From: Methylobacterium isbiliense
GTDB taxonomy: Bacteria; Pseudomonadota; Alphaproteobacteria; Rhizobiales; Beijerinckiaceae
Direction: 5' to 3'
Length of the DNA: 48,191 bases
Assembly (NCBI RefSeq): GCF_022179325.1
Contig: NZ_BPQQ01000057.1
Span: 1-48,191, forward strand
A model generated the notes under the pieces. It did not search any database, had not been told where the DNA came from, and was given only the letters and a program-made list of their open reading frames with translations. The number at the start of each line of letters is the position of its first letter. Position 1 is the stretch's first letter. This document shows, one piece after another, positions 23,408 to 32,104 of this stretch. The position numbers were made by a program, and so were the translations under genes.

Positions 23408-23539
23408 GAACCCAACCTACCACATCTTGACTGGCCGTACACGGGTCACCCTGGGGGTTCGGGTGGCGGACACGCGGTTTGCCGGCCTCTCGGCGGGAGG
23501 CATCCGCCAGCGGCGTTGCGAGTCGAAGCGTGCGGGCAG

Positions 23540-23993
23540 GCGCAGGAGGCGTTCATCTCAAGAGCTTCGACTCGAGTCCGAGGGGAAAGAGCGTCTTCGG
23601 CGAGAGCCCTGAGCCGGCCGAGCTGCAGGCGCTCCATAGCCGGGCGATCGATCCGTGGCTCAACGTCCAGGTCGGAGCCCGCCACGACTTCCGGCCCGAT
23701 CCCGAGCGCACGCACCTCGTCGTCGGCGTCCACGGGCTCGCGCGATACTGGTTCGAGGTCGACGGCGCGCTGTTCCTGTCGGACAAGGGCGTCGTAACGG
23801 CGAGGCAGGAAGCCGAATGCTATCGGCGCATCACCAACCAGCCGATCCTCCAGCCGGCGGTCGGGTTCAACCTCGCCGTCCGGAACATGCCCGAGCTCGG
23901 GATCGGCTCGGGCCTCTCGACGCTCCGGGCGGGATTGCGCCTGCGCCACCAGATCGTGCCCGAGTTCGCGCCCTGTCTCGGCGTCGAATATGA
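23540..23993 (+). pseudogene. copB: CopB/PcoB outer-membrane copper protein remnant
   Basis: One frame reads KSVFGESPEPAELQALHSRA, IDPWLNVQVGARHDFRPDPE, HLVVGVHGLARYWFEVDGAL, FLSDKGVVTARQEAE and HQIVPEFAPCLGVEYE. This is the C-terminal beta-barrel part of CopB. The N-terminal Met-rich part is absent. The beginning is shifted near 23596 (SEGKE in the other frame), and after GVEYE the sequence leaves the family before the last strands. No copA multicopper oxidase is nearby. A truncated relic at both ends. Confidence 0.8.
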
Positions 23994-24238
23994 GGCTATC
24001 CGGATCGTGGCGTGGAATTGCGTGTCAGCTCCACGCCCCGCACCGGACTGCTCGCCTCGTTCCGGGCTCCGCGATCGGCCGGGCGACGAGCCCCGGCCGA
24101 CGACGCAGACCCAGACGACCCACCGCGTACCCTGCTGAACGCGCGGCCTGCAGAGGACCGTGACCCGGAGCAAGCTCCGAATGCGGGCGGCGGACGCCAA
24201 GGCCTGTTTCCGCCGCGCGCCGGATCGAAGCCGGCAGC

Positions 24239-24850
24239 ATGGGTGGCATGTCCGGCGTCCGCCGGCGCGCTGTCAGGATGACGGAGGCGACCGGCCGGAA
24301 GGCCTCCACGATCGCGGCCTTCCTGAAGGCAGCCGAGGCCAGACACATCGTCATCGGGCCCGAAGCGCTGGTCGTCGTCGACGAGAGCTCGATGCTCGAC
24401 CTGCCGACCTTCTACCGGATCCTGCGGGCGATGCCGGAGAGCGGACGACTCCTGCTCGTGGGCGACGCGGCGCAGCTGCCGCCGATCGGGTTCGGCCTCA
24501 CCCTGCACGCTCCCGTCGAGGTCTCCGCCGTTCCGAAGGACGCGCTGAAGACGATCAGGCGGCAGACGGAGGCGTCCGGCATTCCCGTCGTCGCGCAGGC
24601 CATCCGCGCCGGCCGCTGCCCGGACCTCCCGAGGTTCGACCCGTCGGCCGGCGGCGTCTCGCTGGTCGAATGCAGCCAGAAGGTGACGGCTGCACGCGTC
24701 ATCGACGTCGTGGCCGAACGCGGCGGCGTCCGGTGCACCAGGATCCTCTCGCCACTGAAGGGCGGCCCGAGCGGCACCGTGGCCATGAACGCGCACTTCC
24801 ATCGGATGGTGCTGTCGGGCCGACCGCCGTGGGAGCGGGCGATGCGGTCA
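24239..24850 (+). pseudogene. RecD-like helicase fragment
   Basis: About 200 codons: MTEATGRKASTIAAFLKAAE, Walker B LVVVDESSMLDL, LLLVGDAAQLPPIGFGLTL, and ILSPLKGGPSGTVAMNAHFH. These are motifs II, III and onward of the RecD/TraA helicase superfamily. The Walker A region before GR-x-MTEATGR is missing, with a small indel at 24280-24290, and the C terminus is lost where the arsH 3' end begins (24852). The source may be a chromosomal helicase or a mobile-element relaxase-helicase. Not functional as seen. Confidence 0.75.
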
Positions 24851-24851
24851 G

Positions 24852-25598
24852 TCAGCGTTTCACGAAGCCCACATCCGCTGCGACTGCCCTGAGCCGCTCA
24901 GGCTCAAGCTCCTTGCGCTCGGAGTAGCGGTCGACGAGGTAGTCCGCTCTCCCGCGGGTCAGCTGGGTGAACTTCATCAGCTCCTCGCACACATCCACCA
25001 CTCGGTCGTAGAGCAGTCCCGGCTTCATGCGGCCAGCGTCGTCGAATTCCTTGTAGGCCATCGGCACCGAGGACTGGTTCGGGATGGTGATCATCCGCAT
25101 CCAGCGGCCGAGCACGCGCAGGCTGTTCACGGCGTTGAAGCTCTGCGAGCCGCCCGAGACCTGCATCACCGCGAGCGTCCGCCCCTGCGTCGGCCGCACG
25201 GATCCCTCGCTCAGGGGCAGCCAGTCGATCTGGCTCTTCATCACGCCCGTCAGGTTGCCGTGGCGCTCCGGCGAGACCCATACCTGGCCCTCGGACCAAA
25301 GCGAGAGCTGGCGGAGCTCCTGCACCTTCGGATGGTCGGCGGCCGCGTCGTCGGGCAGCGGCAGGCCGTGCGCGTGGTAGAAGCGCACCTCCCCGCCCAT
25401 CGCCTCGAGAAGCCGCGCCGCCTCGTTGGCGAGGAATCGGCTGAACGATCGCTCACGCAGCGAGCCGTAGAGGATGAGAAAGCGGGGCGCATGGTCGAGC
25501 GGCGTCGACGCCTGCACCCGCTCCGCCTTCGGCACCTCGAAGTGCGCCTCGCTCAGGTTCGGCATCCCGTCCAAGAACGGCTGCTGGGGCTTGTCCAA
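24852..25598 (-). CDS. arsH: ArsH organoarsenical/NADPH-FMN oxidoreductase
   Basis: 248 residues. FMN-binding loop [20 protein letters not shown], then [13 protein letters not shown]-type segment ([18 protein letters not shown]), DWLPLS and [19 protein letters not shown], all strongly conserved in ArsH. It oxidises trivalent methyl- and aromatic arsenicals with NADPH and FMN in the cytoplasm. Length and both ends agree with the family. It is divergent from arsR across a 50-base gap holding one shared operator, so both are probably repressed by ArsR. Confidence 0.95.
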   Translation of the reverse strand: MDKPQQPFLDGMPNLSEAHFEVPKAERVQASTPLDHAPRFLILYGSLRERSFSRFLANEAARLLEAMGGEVRFYHAHGLPLPDDAAADHPKVQELRQLSLWSEGQVWVSPERHGNLTGVMKSQIDWLPLSEGSVRPTQGRTLAVMQVSGGSQSFNAVNSLRVLGRWMRMITIPNQSSVPMAYKEFDDAGRMKPGLLYDRVVDVCEELMKFTQLTRGRADYLVDRYSERKELEPERLRAVAADVGFVKR

Positions 25599-25612
25599 GG
25601 CGCTTCATTCCT

Positions 25613-25640
25613 CTACATTTCAACAGTAGTTGATATGTAG
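25613..25640. promoter_or_regulatory. ArsR operator between arsH and arsR
   Basis: CTACATTTCAAC (25613-25624) and GTTGATATGTAG (25629-25640) form an inverted repeat with twelve-base arms, one mismatch and the centre AGTA. It is the only AT-rich patch in the intergenic gap and lies within ten bases of the arsR ATG. One repressor dimer here could shut both divergent genes. Confidence 0.8.
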
Positions 25641-25648
25641 GCCATTGG

Positions 25649-26008
25649 ATGGACGAACGACAAGCCCTCGCCGCCTTCGCGGCTCTCGGTCAGGAGCATC
25701 GCCTCCGGGTCGTGCGCGCCCTGGTCACCGCCGGGCCGGACGGCCTCGCCGCGGGCGTGCTCGCCGAAACAGTCGGCGTGGCTGGCAACAACCTGTCCTT
25801 CCACCTGAAGGAACTCTCCCATGCCGGGCTGATCACCTCCCGGCGCGAGGGCAAGTCGGTCATCTACAACGCCGCCTACGCCGGCCTGTCCGACCTCGTC
25901 CAGTTCCTCATGCGCGACTGCTGCCAGGGCCACCCCGAGGTGTGCAATCCGGCCGCCGCTGCGCTCGCCGCTTGCGATTGCACCACCGTGGACGCCCTCC
26001 ATGCCTGA
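25649..26008 (+). CDS. arsR: ArsR-family arsenite repressor
   Basis: 119 residues. Winged helix LAETVGVAGNNLSFHLKELS, HAGLITSRREGKSVIYN, then the C-terminal cysteines CCQGHPEVC. Adjacent Cys plus a third a few residues on is the arrangement of the Acidithiobacillus-type ArsR rather than the CVC type of E. coli. As(III) or Sb(III) binding releases the operator. It overlaps arsC by eight bases and leads the operon. A further CDC near the end is extra. Confidence 0.93.
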   Translation: MDERQALAAFAALGQEHRLRVVRALVTAGPDGLAAGVLAETVGVAGNNLSFHLKELSHAGLITSRREGKSVIYNAAYAGLSDLVQFLMRDCCQGHPEVCNPAAAALAACDCTTVDALHA

Positions 26009-26528
26009 TCCCGCCTACAACGTCCTGTTCCTCTGCACCGGCAACTCGGCCCGCTCGATCTTGGCCGAGGCAATGCTCGACAAGGAGGGAGGCGGTCGCT
26101 TCCGCGCCTTCTCGGCCGGCAGCCAGCCGAAGGGCGAGCCGCACCCGCTGGCGCTGCAGGTCCTGCGCGAGAGCGACTACCCGACCGAGGGCCTGCGCTC
26201 GAAGTCCTGGGACGAGTTCGCCGGGGCCGACGCGCCGGTGATGGATTTCGTCTTCACCGTCTGTGACAACGCCGCCGGCGAGGCCTGCCCGTACTGGCCC
26301 GGCCAGCCGGTGACCGCCCACTGGGGCATCGAGGACCCCGCCGCGGCGGAGGGCTCCGAGATGGAGCGCAAGCGCGCCTTCGTCACCGCCCAGCGCTACC
26401 TCAAGAACCGCATCGCGGCCTTCGTCGCCCTGCCGCTCGGCAGCCTCGACCAGGTCGCCCTCTCGTCCAAGATCCGCGAAATCGGCCAGTTGGCCGGCGC
26501 GACCTCGGCCCGCCCGGAGGTCGCGTGA
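26001..26528 (+). CDS. arsC: Arsenate reductase, thioredoxin-coupled LMW-phosphatase type
   Basis: 175 residues. P-loop LFLCTGNSARSIL (catalytic Cys and Arg) and the relay pair in FTVCDNAAGEACPYWPG, the Cys82/Cys89 pair of the S. aureus enzyme. It reduces arsenate to arsenite in the cytoplasm. The tail FVALPLGSLDQVALSSKIRE is longer than the minimal enzyme, as is common in Rhizobiales. Start overlaps arsR and stop overlaps the next gene, so it is fully embedded in the operon. Confidence 0.95.
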   Translation: MPDPAYNVLFLCTGNSARSILAEAMLDKEGGGRFRAFSAGSQPKGEPHPLALQVLRESDYPTEGLRSKSWDEFAGADAPVMDFVFTVCDNAAGEACPYWPGQPVTAHWGIEDPAAAEGSEMERKRAFVTAQRYLKNRIAAFVALPLGSLDQVALSSKIREIGQLAGATSARPEVA

Positions 26529-26953
26529 TGGACGTCGTCATCTACCACAACCCGGCCTGCGGCACGTCCCGGAACACGCTCGCGATGATCCGCAACGCCG
26601 GCGTCGAGCCCCACGTGGTCGAGTACCTGAAGACGCCGCCGAGCCGAACTCTCATCCGGCAGATCCTGGCCCGCGCCGGCCTCTCGGTCCGTGACGCCCT
26701 GCGCGAGAAGGGCACGCCCTACGCCGAACTTGGGCTCGGCGACCCGGCGCTTACCGAGGAGCAGCTCCTCGACGCCGTCGAGGCGCACCCGATCCTGCTG
26801 AACCGGCCGTTCGTGGTCAGCCCGAAGGGCGTGCGCCTGTGCCGCCCATCCGAGGTGGTGCTCGACGTCCTGCCCGAGCAGCAGGGTGAGTTCGTGAAGG
26901 AGGACGGCGAGCGCGTCGTCGACGAGAGCGGCCGCCGCGTCGCCACCGCTTGA
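26528..26953 (+). CDS. arsC: Arsenate reductase, glutaredoxin-coupled type
   Basis: 141 residues. Active site HNPACGTSRNTL with the single catalytic Cys, LKTPPSRTLIRQIL and HPILLNRPFVV with the conserved Arg, as in plasmid R773 ArsC. It uses glutathione and glutaredoxin. The ATG at 26528 shares one base with the previous stop (TGATG); a GTG three bases earlier is possible. Two mechanistically different ArsC enzymes in one operon give arsenate reduction from both thiol pools. Confidence 0.95.
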   Translation: MDVVIYHNPACGTSRNTLAMIRNAGVEPHVVEYLKTPPSRTLIRQILARAGLSVRDALREKGTPYAELGLGDPALTEEQLLDAVEAHPILLNRPFVVSPKGVRLCRPSEVVLDVLPEQQGEFVKEDGERVVDESGRRVATA

Positions 26954-26959
26954 GGCACC

Positions 26960-28027
26960 ATGAGCACCTTCGAACGCTACCTGACCCTCTGGGTGGCCCT
27001 CTGCATCGTGGCCGGCATCGCGCTCGGCCACGTCATGCCGGGCTTCTTCCACGCCGTGGGCGAGGCCGAGGTCGCCAAGGTGAACCTGCCGGTCGCGGCC
27101 CTGATCTGGCTCATGGTCATTCCCATGCTGCTCAAGATCGATTTCGCCTCGCTGCGCCATGTGGGCCGGCACTGGCGCGGCATCGGCGTGACGCTGTTCA
27201 TCAACTGGGCCGTCAAGCCGTTCTCGATGGTGCTGCTGGGCTGGCTGTTCATCGGCTACCTGTTCCGGCCCTACCTGCCGGCCGACCAGATCGACAGCTA
27301 CATCGCCGGGCTCATCATCCTGGCGGCGGCCCCTTGCACCGCGATGGTGTTCGTGTGGTCGAACCTGACGCGGGGCGAGCCGCACTTCACGCTGAGCCAG
27401 GTGGCGCTCAACGACGCGATCATGGTGGTGGCCTTCGCACCCATCGTCGGCCTGCTGCTCGGGCTCTCGGCCATCACCGTGCCCTGGGGCACGCTGGTCC
27501 TCTCCGTCGTTCTCTACATCGTCATACCGGTCTTGATCGCGCAGGTGGTCCGCCGCAGCCTGCTGGCATCTGGCGGCCAAGCCGCCCTCGACCGCCTGCT
27601 CTCCAGACTGGGTCCGGCGTCGCTCTTCGCCCTGCTTGCCACGCTGATGCTGCTGTTCGGCTTCCAGGGCGAGCAGATCCTGGCGCAGCCCGCGGTCATC
27701 GGGCTGCTGGCGGTGCCCATCCTGATCCAGGTCTACTTCAACTCGGGGCTGGCCTACCTCCTGAACCGCATGACCGGCGAGCAGCACTGCGTCGCCGGTC
27801 CCTCGGCGCTGATCGGCGCCTCGAACTTCTTCGAGCTCGCGGTGGCGGCGGCCATCAGCCTGTTCGGCTTCGACTCGGGCGCGGCGCTCGCCACCGTCGT
27901 CGGCGTGCTGATCGAAGTACCGGTCATGCTCTCGGTCGTATGGATCGTGAACCGCAGCCAAGGCTGGTACGAGCGCGGGGCGGCAGGCAAGGGAGCGGCC
28001 CTGAAGCCCGCTTCCCGTGAGGTCTGA
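26960..28027 (+). CDS. acr3: Arsenite efflux permease of the ACR3 family
   Basis: 355 residues, ten predicted helices. AAPCTAMVFVWSNLTRGEPH contains the essential Cys of ACR3 transporters; LSQVALNDAIMVV and GASNFFELAVAAAISLFG are family signatures. It exports As(OH)3 and antimonite from the cytoplasm using the proton gradient. Six bases after arsC; its last eleven bases overlap the MFS gene. Sequence is complete. Confidence 0.95.
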   Translation: MSTFERYLTLWVALCIVAGIALGHVMPGFFHAVGEAEVAKVNLPVAALIWLMVIPMLLKIDFASLRHVGRHWRGIGVTLFINWAVKPFSMVLLGWLFIGYLFRPYLPADQIDSYIAGLIILAAAPCTAMVFVWSNLTRGEPHFTLSQVALNDAIMVVAFAPIVGLLLGLSAITVPWGTLVLSVVLYIVIPVLIAQVVRRSLLASGGQAALDRLLSRLGPASLFALLATLMLLFGFQGEQILAQPAVIGLLAVPILIQVYFNSGLAYLLNRMTGEQHCVAGPSALIGASNFFELAVAAAISLFGFDSGAALATVVGVLIEVPVMLSVVWIVNRSQGWYERGAAGKGAALKPASREV

Positions 28028-29219
28028 GGCGCGCGGCCGCCTCGTCGTCGTCTCCGCCCTGGGCGTGGTGGAGATCCTCGCCTGGGGCTCGTCGTTCTAC
28101 CTGCCCGCGGTGCTTGCCGGCCCCATCGCGGCGGACACGGGCTGGTCGCTGACCTGGGTGGTCGGAGGCCTCTCCATCGGCCTCCTGGTGGCAGCCTTCG
28201 CCTCGCCGCGCGTGGGACTTGCAATCCACCGGCACGGAGGCCGACCGGTGCTGGCCCTGGCGGCCCTGCTGCTGGCGGCGGGTCACGTCGTGCTGGGGTT
28301 GGCGCCGGGCCTGCCGGCCTTCCTCGCCGGCTGGCTCCTGCTCGGGCTCGGGATGGGCTGCGGGCTCTACGACCCGGCCTTCGCCACCCTCGGCCGGCTC
28401 TACGGTGCCGAGGCGCGCCCGGCCATCGCCACCCTGACGCTGTGGGGCGGGTTCGCCAGCACCGTCTGCTGGCCGCTCTCGGCCTTCCTCGTCGAGCAGG
28501 TCGGCTGGCGGTCGGCTTGCTTCGCCTACGCCGGGTTGCATGTGCTGGTCACGCTGCCGCTCGTGCTCGGTCTGATCCCGAGAGCACCCAGCGTCGAGAT
28601 CGCCGGGGGCGAGGCGCACTATGCGGACGGGACGCTGACGCTCCGCGAGCGCCGTGCCTTCCTGCTGATGGCCGGTGTCCTGGTGCTGGGCGGAACCGTC
28701 ATGACGCTGGTCTCGGTGCACCTGATCGCGTTGCTGCAGGCCCGTGGCGTCGCGCTCGCCGCGGCCGTGTCCTACGGCGCCTTGATCGGCCCCGCCCAGG
28801 TCGGGGCCCGTGTCGTCGAGATGGCGAACAAGGGCAGGCATCACCCGCTCTGGACCCTGACCGCGGCCATGGCGCTGGTGGCCCTGGGGCTAGCCATCCT
28901 GGCCGCGGGCGTGCCGGCGGTCGGCCTCGCCCTGGTGCTCTACGGGGCGGGCAACGGCATCTACTCCATCGCCCGGGGCACGGTGCCGCTCGCCCTGTTC
29001 GGGCCGGAGCGATACCCGGTGCTCGTGGGACGCTTGGCGCGGCCGGGTCTCGCCGCCCAGGCGGTGGCACCCTCGCTCGGAGCCCTGGCCCTCACCTATG
29101 GCGGCGCCGACGCGGCGTACGGCCTCCTGGTGGCGCTCGCCCTGGCGAACCTCGGCCTGGCATGCGCTTTGTGGGGCACGCGACAAGACGGTGCCGGCGG
29201 GACCGGCGCCGTCGGCTGA
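28017..29219 (+). CDS. MFS transporter of the ars operon
   Basis: 400 residues, twelve helices, GTG start (MRSEARGRL) overlapping acr3 by eleven bases. EILAWGSSFYLPAVLAGPIA and GLGMGCGLYDPAFATLGRLY are common in MFS carriers found at the end of Rhizobiales ars operons. ArsK (trivalent arsenical/antimonite export) and ArsJ (arseno-phosphoglycerate export) are both MFS. No GAPDH-like partner is adjacent, which argues against ArsJ. Call left open. Confidence 0.8.
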   Translation: MRSEARGRLVVVSALGVVEILAWGSSFYLPAVLAGPIAADTGWSLTWVVGGLSIGLLVAAFASPRVGLAIHRHGGRPVLALAALLLAAGHVVLGLAPGLPAFLAGWLLLGLGMGCGLYDPAFATLGRLYGAEARPAIATLTLWGGFASTVCWPLSAFLVEQVGWRSACFAYAGLHVLVTLPLVLGLIPRAPSVEIAGGEAHYADGTLTLRERRAFLLMAGVLVLGGTVMTLVSVHLIALLQARGVALAAAVSYGALIGPAQVGARVVEMANKGRHHPLWTLTAAMALVALGLAILAAGVPAVGLALVLYGAGNGIYSIARGTVPLALFGPERYPVLVGRLARPGLAAQAVAPSLGALALTYGGADAAYGLLVALALANLGLACALWGTRQDGAGGTGAVG

Positions 29220-29301
29220 AGGGAGGCTGCGCGCCGGCTTCAGAACCGGTTCAACGCGGCCCGCGCAGTCTGGGGACGTCTCGAACGAGGAGGGTCCTCC
29301 C

Positions 29302-29523
29302 ATGAAGCTTCCCATCGCAGGTCTGATGGCCGTCGCCCTCGTGCTGCTCCCCGGCGCGGCCTCCGCGCAGTGGTACGAGCACGGCCCGCGCCATCGCCAC
29401 CACCATCACTGGGACCATCGTCATCATGGCTACGGCCACCGCCACGGCTACGAGCGGCACCACCGCCACGCCTACGACCGCCCAGTCCACTTCGACCGGG
29501 GCCACCACCATCACGGCTACTGA
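29302..29523 (+). CDS. Small His-rich secreted protein
   Basis: 73 residues. Signal peptide LPIAGLMAVALVLLPGAASA, then a chain in which His is the commonest residue: RHRHHHHWDHRHHGYGHRHG and FDRGHHHHGY. It should bind nickel, zinc or copper in the periplasm as a store or buffer. GAGGAGG lies before the ATG. It follows the ars operon but has its own start region. No other family features. Confidence 0.8.
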   Translation: MKLPIAGLMAVALVLLPGAASAQWYEHGPRHRHHHHWDHRHHGYGHRHGYERHHRHAYDRPVHFDRGHHHHGY

Positions 29524-29651
29524 CGGCCGCGGCGGACCGTTCGAGGCCGTCCAACCCGATCTCGGAGGTCGTGTGCCCATGACCTTCCCGCGGTGGGAAA
29601 GTGCACCCTTGCATCCATCGACCTTCCGCACGACCCGGAAAACTGGCATCC

Positions 29652-30053
29652 TTGCTTCGTGACGTTCTGGCTCGCCCTCCGGCGGTTGCTCCGCTCCTGG
29701 CGGTTCTCAGCCTCGCCGTTACGCCGGCGACCGCTTCCGCCGCCGCCGCGGGCATGCACGCCTCCATGACGGCGCAGGCACACGGCTCGCAGGATTCGAT
29801 GCCCGCCATGGACCACACCGGCATGGACATGGCCGGGATGGACATGGACGACATGCCCTGCTGCCCGCCCGAGAAGGCGGCGAAGCCGGACTGCGCCAAG
29901 GCGGGCTGCCCCTTGATGGTGCTTTGCCTCGCCAGCATCGCCTCCCTGCTTCCGGCTGCGGTATCCGTTCCAGCGCCGACAGCCATGCGCGCCGCCCCGG
30001 CCTGGGCCCTCTGCGGCGTCCTTCGCCAGCGTGCACGGGCCCCCGCTGCCTGA
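29652..30053 (+). CDS. Met/Cys-rich secreted or membrane protein
   Basis: About 133 residues from a TTG (MLRDVLARPPAV); an ATG at 29601 would give 150, and no strong ribosome site decides. A hydrophobic leader VAPLLAVLSLAVTPATASA is followed by MPAMDHTGMDMAGMDMDDMP, CCPPEK, CAKAGCPLMVLCLASIASLL. The Met/His/Asp chain and the Cys groups are typical copper-binding sequence. The pattern CC-x-n-C-x-n-C followed by a membrane helix resembles the small envelope proteins at 6321 and 44035. Confidence 0.65.
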   Translation: MLRDVLARPPAVAPLLAVLSLAVTPATASAAAAGMHASMTAQAHGSQDSMPAMDHTGMDMAGMDMDDMPCCPPEKAAKPDCAKAGCPLMVLCLASIASLLPAAVSVPAPTAMRAAPAWALCGVLRQRARAPAA

Positions 30054-30151
30054 GCCTTCCCCGAGCCTGAAACCGATGCCGCCGGCGTGAGCGCCGGCTC
30101 GATGCTGCGCGCCCGCGCGTGGCCAACCATCGTGTTCAGGAGACAACACCC

Positions 30152-30346
30152 GTGAGCAAGAACTCTTTCGCGCGCGCCGTGTCGGCCGCGCTGCTCGGCG
30201 CCGTCCTGTCGGCATCGGCGTTCGCCGTCCCCGCCCTGGCGGACATCAAAGACTACCAGTTCCAGCTCGTGCAGCAGGAGGCGAAGGTCGGTGAGGCCAT
30301 CGTCGCCGTGCGCCTCGTCGGCAAACGCACCGGCAGGCCGGTGGGT
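30152..30346 (+). pseudogene. YtkA/FixH-like protein truncated by deletion
   Basis: GTG start with AGGAGA upstream, signal peptide SAALLGAVLSASAFAVPALA, then DIKDYQFQLVQQEAKVGEAI and VAVRLVGKRTGRPV. This is the opening of the YtkA-like domain also seen at 7456. At about 30343 the sequence changes to the CusA end in another frame, so the reading frame runs to 30424 with unrelated residues. The central metal-site region is lost. A clean deletion junction. Confidence 0.75.
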
Positions 30347-30789
30347 GGATGGGCTTCAACATGTCGGTCGCGGTGGCGGTCGGGTTCATCGCGCTCGCCG
30401 GCGTCGCCGCGGAGACCGGCGTGACCATGCTGGTCTACCTCGACCACGCTCTCGACGAGGTCCGGGCCGGGTGCGCCCGTGCAGGCCGACCGCTCGCGCG
30501 CGAGGACCTGCGGCGGGCCATCATGGTCGGCGCGGTGGAGCGGGTGCGCCCCAAGATCATGACCGTGACGGCCATCATGGCCGGGCTCGTCCCGATCCTC
30601 TGGAGCACGGGTGCCGGTTCCGAGGTCATGCAGCGGATCGCGGTGCCCATGATCGGCGGGATGGTCTCCTCGACGGTGCTGACTCTGGTCGTGATCCCGG
30701 CAGTCTACGCCCTGGTGAAGGGCCGCGGGCTGCCGCCCACGACCGCGGTGGCCGAGGGGACCACGAGGACGCCTCTGGCCGCCGAATGA
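30347..30789 (+). pseudogene. cusA: C-terminal fragment of a CusA-type RND pump
   Basis: Reads MGFNMSVAVAVGFIALAGVA, AETGVTMLVYLDHAL, RPKIMTVTAIMAGLVPILWS and GSEVMQRIAVPMIGGMVSST. This is the last two hundred residues of a copper/silver RND transporter: NxSVAVxVGFIALAGVAAE is CusA-like rather than CzcA-like. About 900 residues before it are missing. An internal ATG at 30349 could give a 146-residue membrane peptide, but without the pump core it cannot work. Confidence 0.85.
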
Positions 30790-30809
30790 GAAACCGACAG
30801 GAGCGAACG

Positions 30810-31286
30810 ATGAAGGCTGACAGGATGCCATCGCGCCGGACCATGCTCGCGGGGCTGGCGGCCGGGCTGGCCATGGGGCGACAGGCGTTCGCCGCCGGCC
30901 TGCCGGAAGTGGCCGTGACCAAGGACCCGAGCTGCGGCTGCTGCCAGAGGTGGGTCGACCATCTGCGCGAGGCCGGCTTCACCGTGACCGTCACCGAGGC
31001 GCCCGTGAACCCGCTCAAGGCACGCCTCGGGGTGCGGCGGGAGCTCGCCTCCTGCCACACGGCCCAGGTTGGGGGCTACGTGGTCGAAGGGCACGTGCCG
31101 GCCGGGGCGATCAAGCGCCTGCTCGCGGAGAAGCCCAAGGGCGCCGGGCTGGCGGTCCCCGGCATGCCGGTCGGCTCGCCCGGCATGGAGGTCGAGGGCA
31201 TGGAGCCCGACACCTACGACGTCGTCCTCTTCGGGCCGGAAACCAGAAGCGTCTTCGCCCGGTACCGCGGTGCTGAGTTGGCCTGA
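30810..31286 (+). CDS. DUF411 metal-binding protein
   Basis: 158 residues. A leader with SRRTMLAGLAAG, possibly a twin-arginine signal, then TKDPSCGCCQRWVDHLREAG with C42-x-C44-C45, SCHTAQVGGYVVEGHVPAGA and AVPGMPVGSPGMEVEG. DUF411 proteins are small periplasmic proteins found in copper and other metal clusters; a Cys/His/Met site is generally assumed. GACAGGAG precedes the ATG. Its tail recurs as a scrap at 15021 and as part of the fusion at 7926, so this gene type was once more frequent here. Confidence 0.9.
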   Translation: MKADRMPSRRTMLAGLAAGLAMGRQAFAAGLPEVAVTKDPSCGCCQRWVDHLREAGFTVTVTEAPVNPLKARLGVRRELASCHTAQVGGYVVEGHVPAGAIKRLLAEKPKGAGLAVPGMPVGSPGMEVEGMEPDTYDVVLFGPETRSVFARYRGAELA

Positions 31287-31602
31287 GACCTGAGCGCGGC
31301 TCAGGCCGTGCCACGGCGGCTCCAACCTCGACCGCGACTTCCGGTAGCCTCGATGCGATCTCGCAGGCGCAAGGAGCGAGAGGGACCGGATGGCGCGGTC
31401 GGAACACCATTCCTGGGGCCAGAGGTTCGCCGGGCGGTGACGCTGGGTCAAGCCTGCCGTCCGGGCTGCAGCGCGTCGCGCCTTCGTCATGGCCACGGCC
31501 GCCATCCACGCCGTGGCGTGCTGCGGGTTCGTGGCCAATAGGCAGTCGAGAGCCGCGTGCTGATGGCCCCGTACGTCGCACACTGAAGCGGCGGCATGTC
31601 CC
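31287..31602. other. Gap with no recognised gene
   Basis: About 315 bases between convergent DUF411 and the MerR-type regulator. Reverse-strand frames exist but lack a ribosome site and any motif I know. Terminator-like CTGAGCGCGGCTCAG (near 31290-31304) is a short inverted repeat just after the DUF411 stop. Confidence 0.45.
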
Positions 31603-32022
31603 CTACGCTGGCCCGCCCAAAGGGGAGAGGGACTCGATGATGCGGCAATCGGCGACCGACCCGCAGCCGCACTGCCCGATGACCTCGCGCAGTTCCGAGG
31701 CGAGCCTGGTCAGGTCGGCCAGCTTGCGCTCCACGTCGGCGAGATGAGCGCGGGCGATGGTGTCGACCTCGGCGCAGGAGCGCTCCCGGTCGTCGGCCAA
31801 TGCGAGGAGATCCCGGATCTGCTCCACCGTGAATCCGAGGGCGCGGCTCCGCCGGACGAAGCTCAGCCGGCGCAGGTGCTCGGGACCGTAGAGCCGGTAG
31901 TTCCCGCTCGACCGTGCCGGCGAAGGAAGAAGCCCGATCTTCTCGTACCATCGCACCGTCTCGACGCGCGTCCCCGTCGCCTCCGCGAGGCTGCCGATGG
32001 TCATGGAAGAGATACGTGCCAT
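31603..32022 (-). CDS. MerR-family regulator, ZntR/CadR/PbrR type
   Basis: 139 residues from ATG 32022 (AAGG just upstream); ATG 32004 would remove six. Winged helix TIGSLAEATGTRVETVRWYE, NYRLYGPEHLRRLSFVRR, then metal cysteines at CAEVDTIARAHL, QCGCGSVADCRIIE. This Cys set matches zinc/cadmium/lead sensors rather than copper (CueR) or mercury. It is divergent from the zntA-type ATPase with one operator between them and would activate it when metal binds. Confidence 0.88.
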   Translation of the reverse strand: MARISSMTIGSLAEATGTRVETVRWYEKIGLLPSPARSSGNYRLYGPEHLRRLSFVRRSRALGFTVEQIRDLLALADDRERSCAEVDTIARAHLADVERKLADLTRLASELREVIGQCGCGSVADCRIIESLSPLGGPA

Positions 32023-32026
32023 GGCC

Positions 32027-32057
32027 TTGACCCTATAGTGACTACAGGGTGCATGTA
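32027..32057 (+). promoter_or_regulatory. MerR-type operator for the zntA operon
   Basis: TTGACC at 32027-32032 followed by an imperfect palindrome at 32030-32050 (ACCCTATAGT-G-ACTACAGGGT), whose arms pair at nine of ten positions. The spacer to the probable -10 near 32052-32057 is about 19 bases, the overlong spacing of MerR-activated promoters. It reads toward the ATPase 48 bases downstream. Confidence 0.8.
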
Positions 32058-32104
32058 GGTGGCCTTCCCAGTCCGGACCAGGAGCCGGGCGGACGGAGCG
32101 CAGC

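Noticed and set aside
23790-23820. GTAACG followed by CGAA in the copB relic
   Set aside because: The spacer is 14, not 16, and the site is inside former coding sequence.
31287-31602. Reverse open frames between DUF411 and the MerR-type gene
   Set aside because: No start signal, no motif and heavy overlap with each other.
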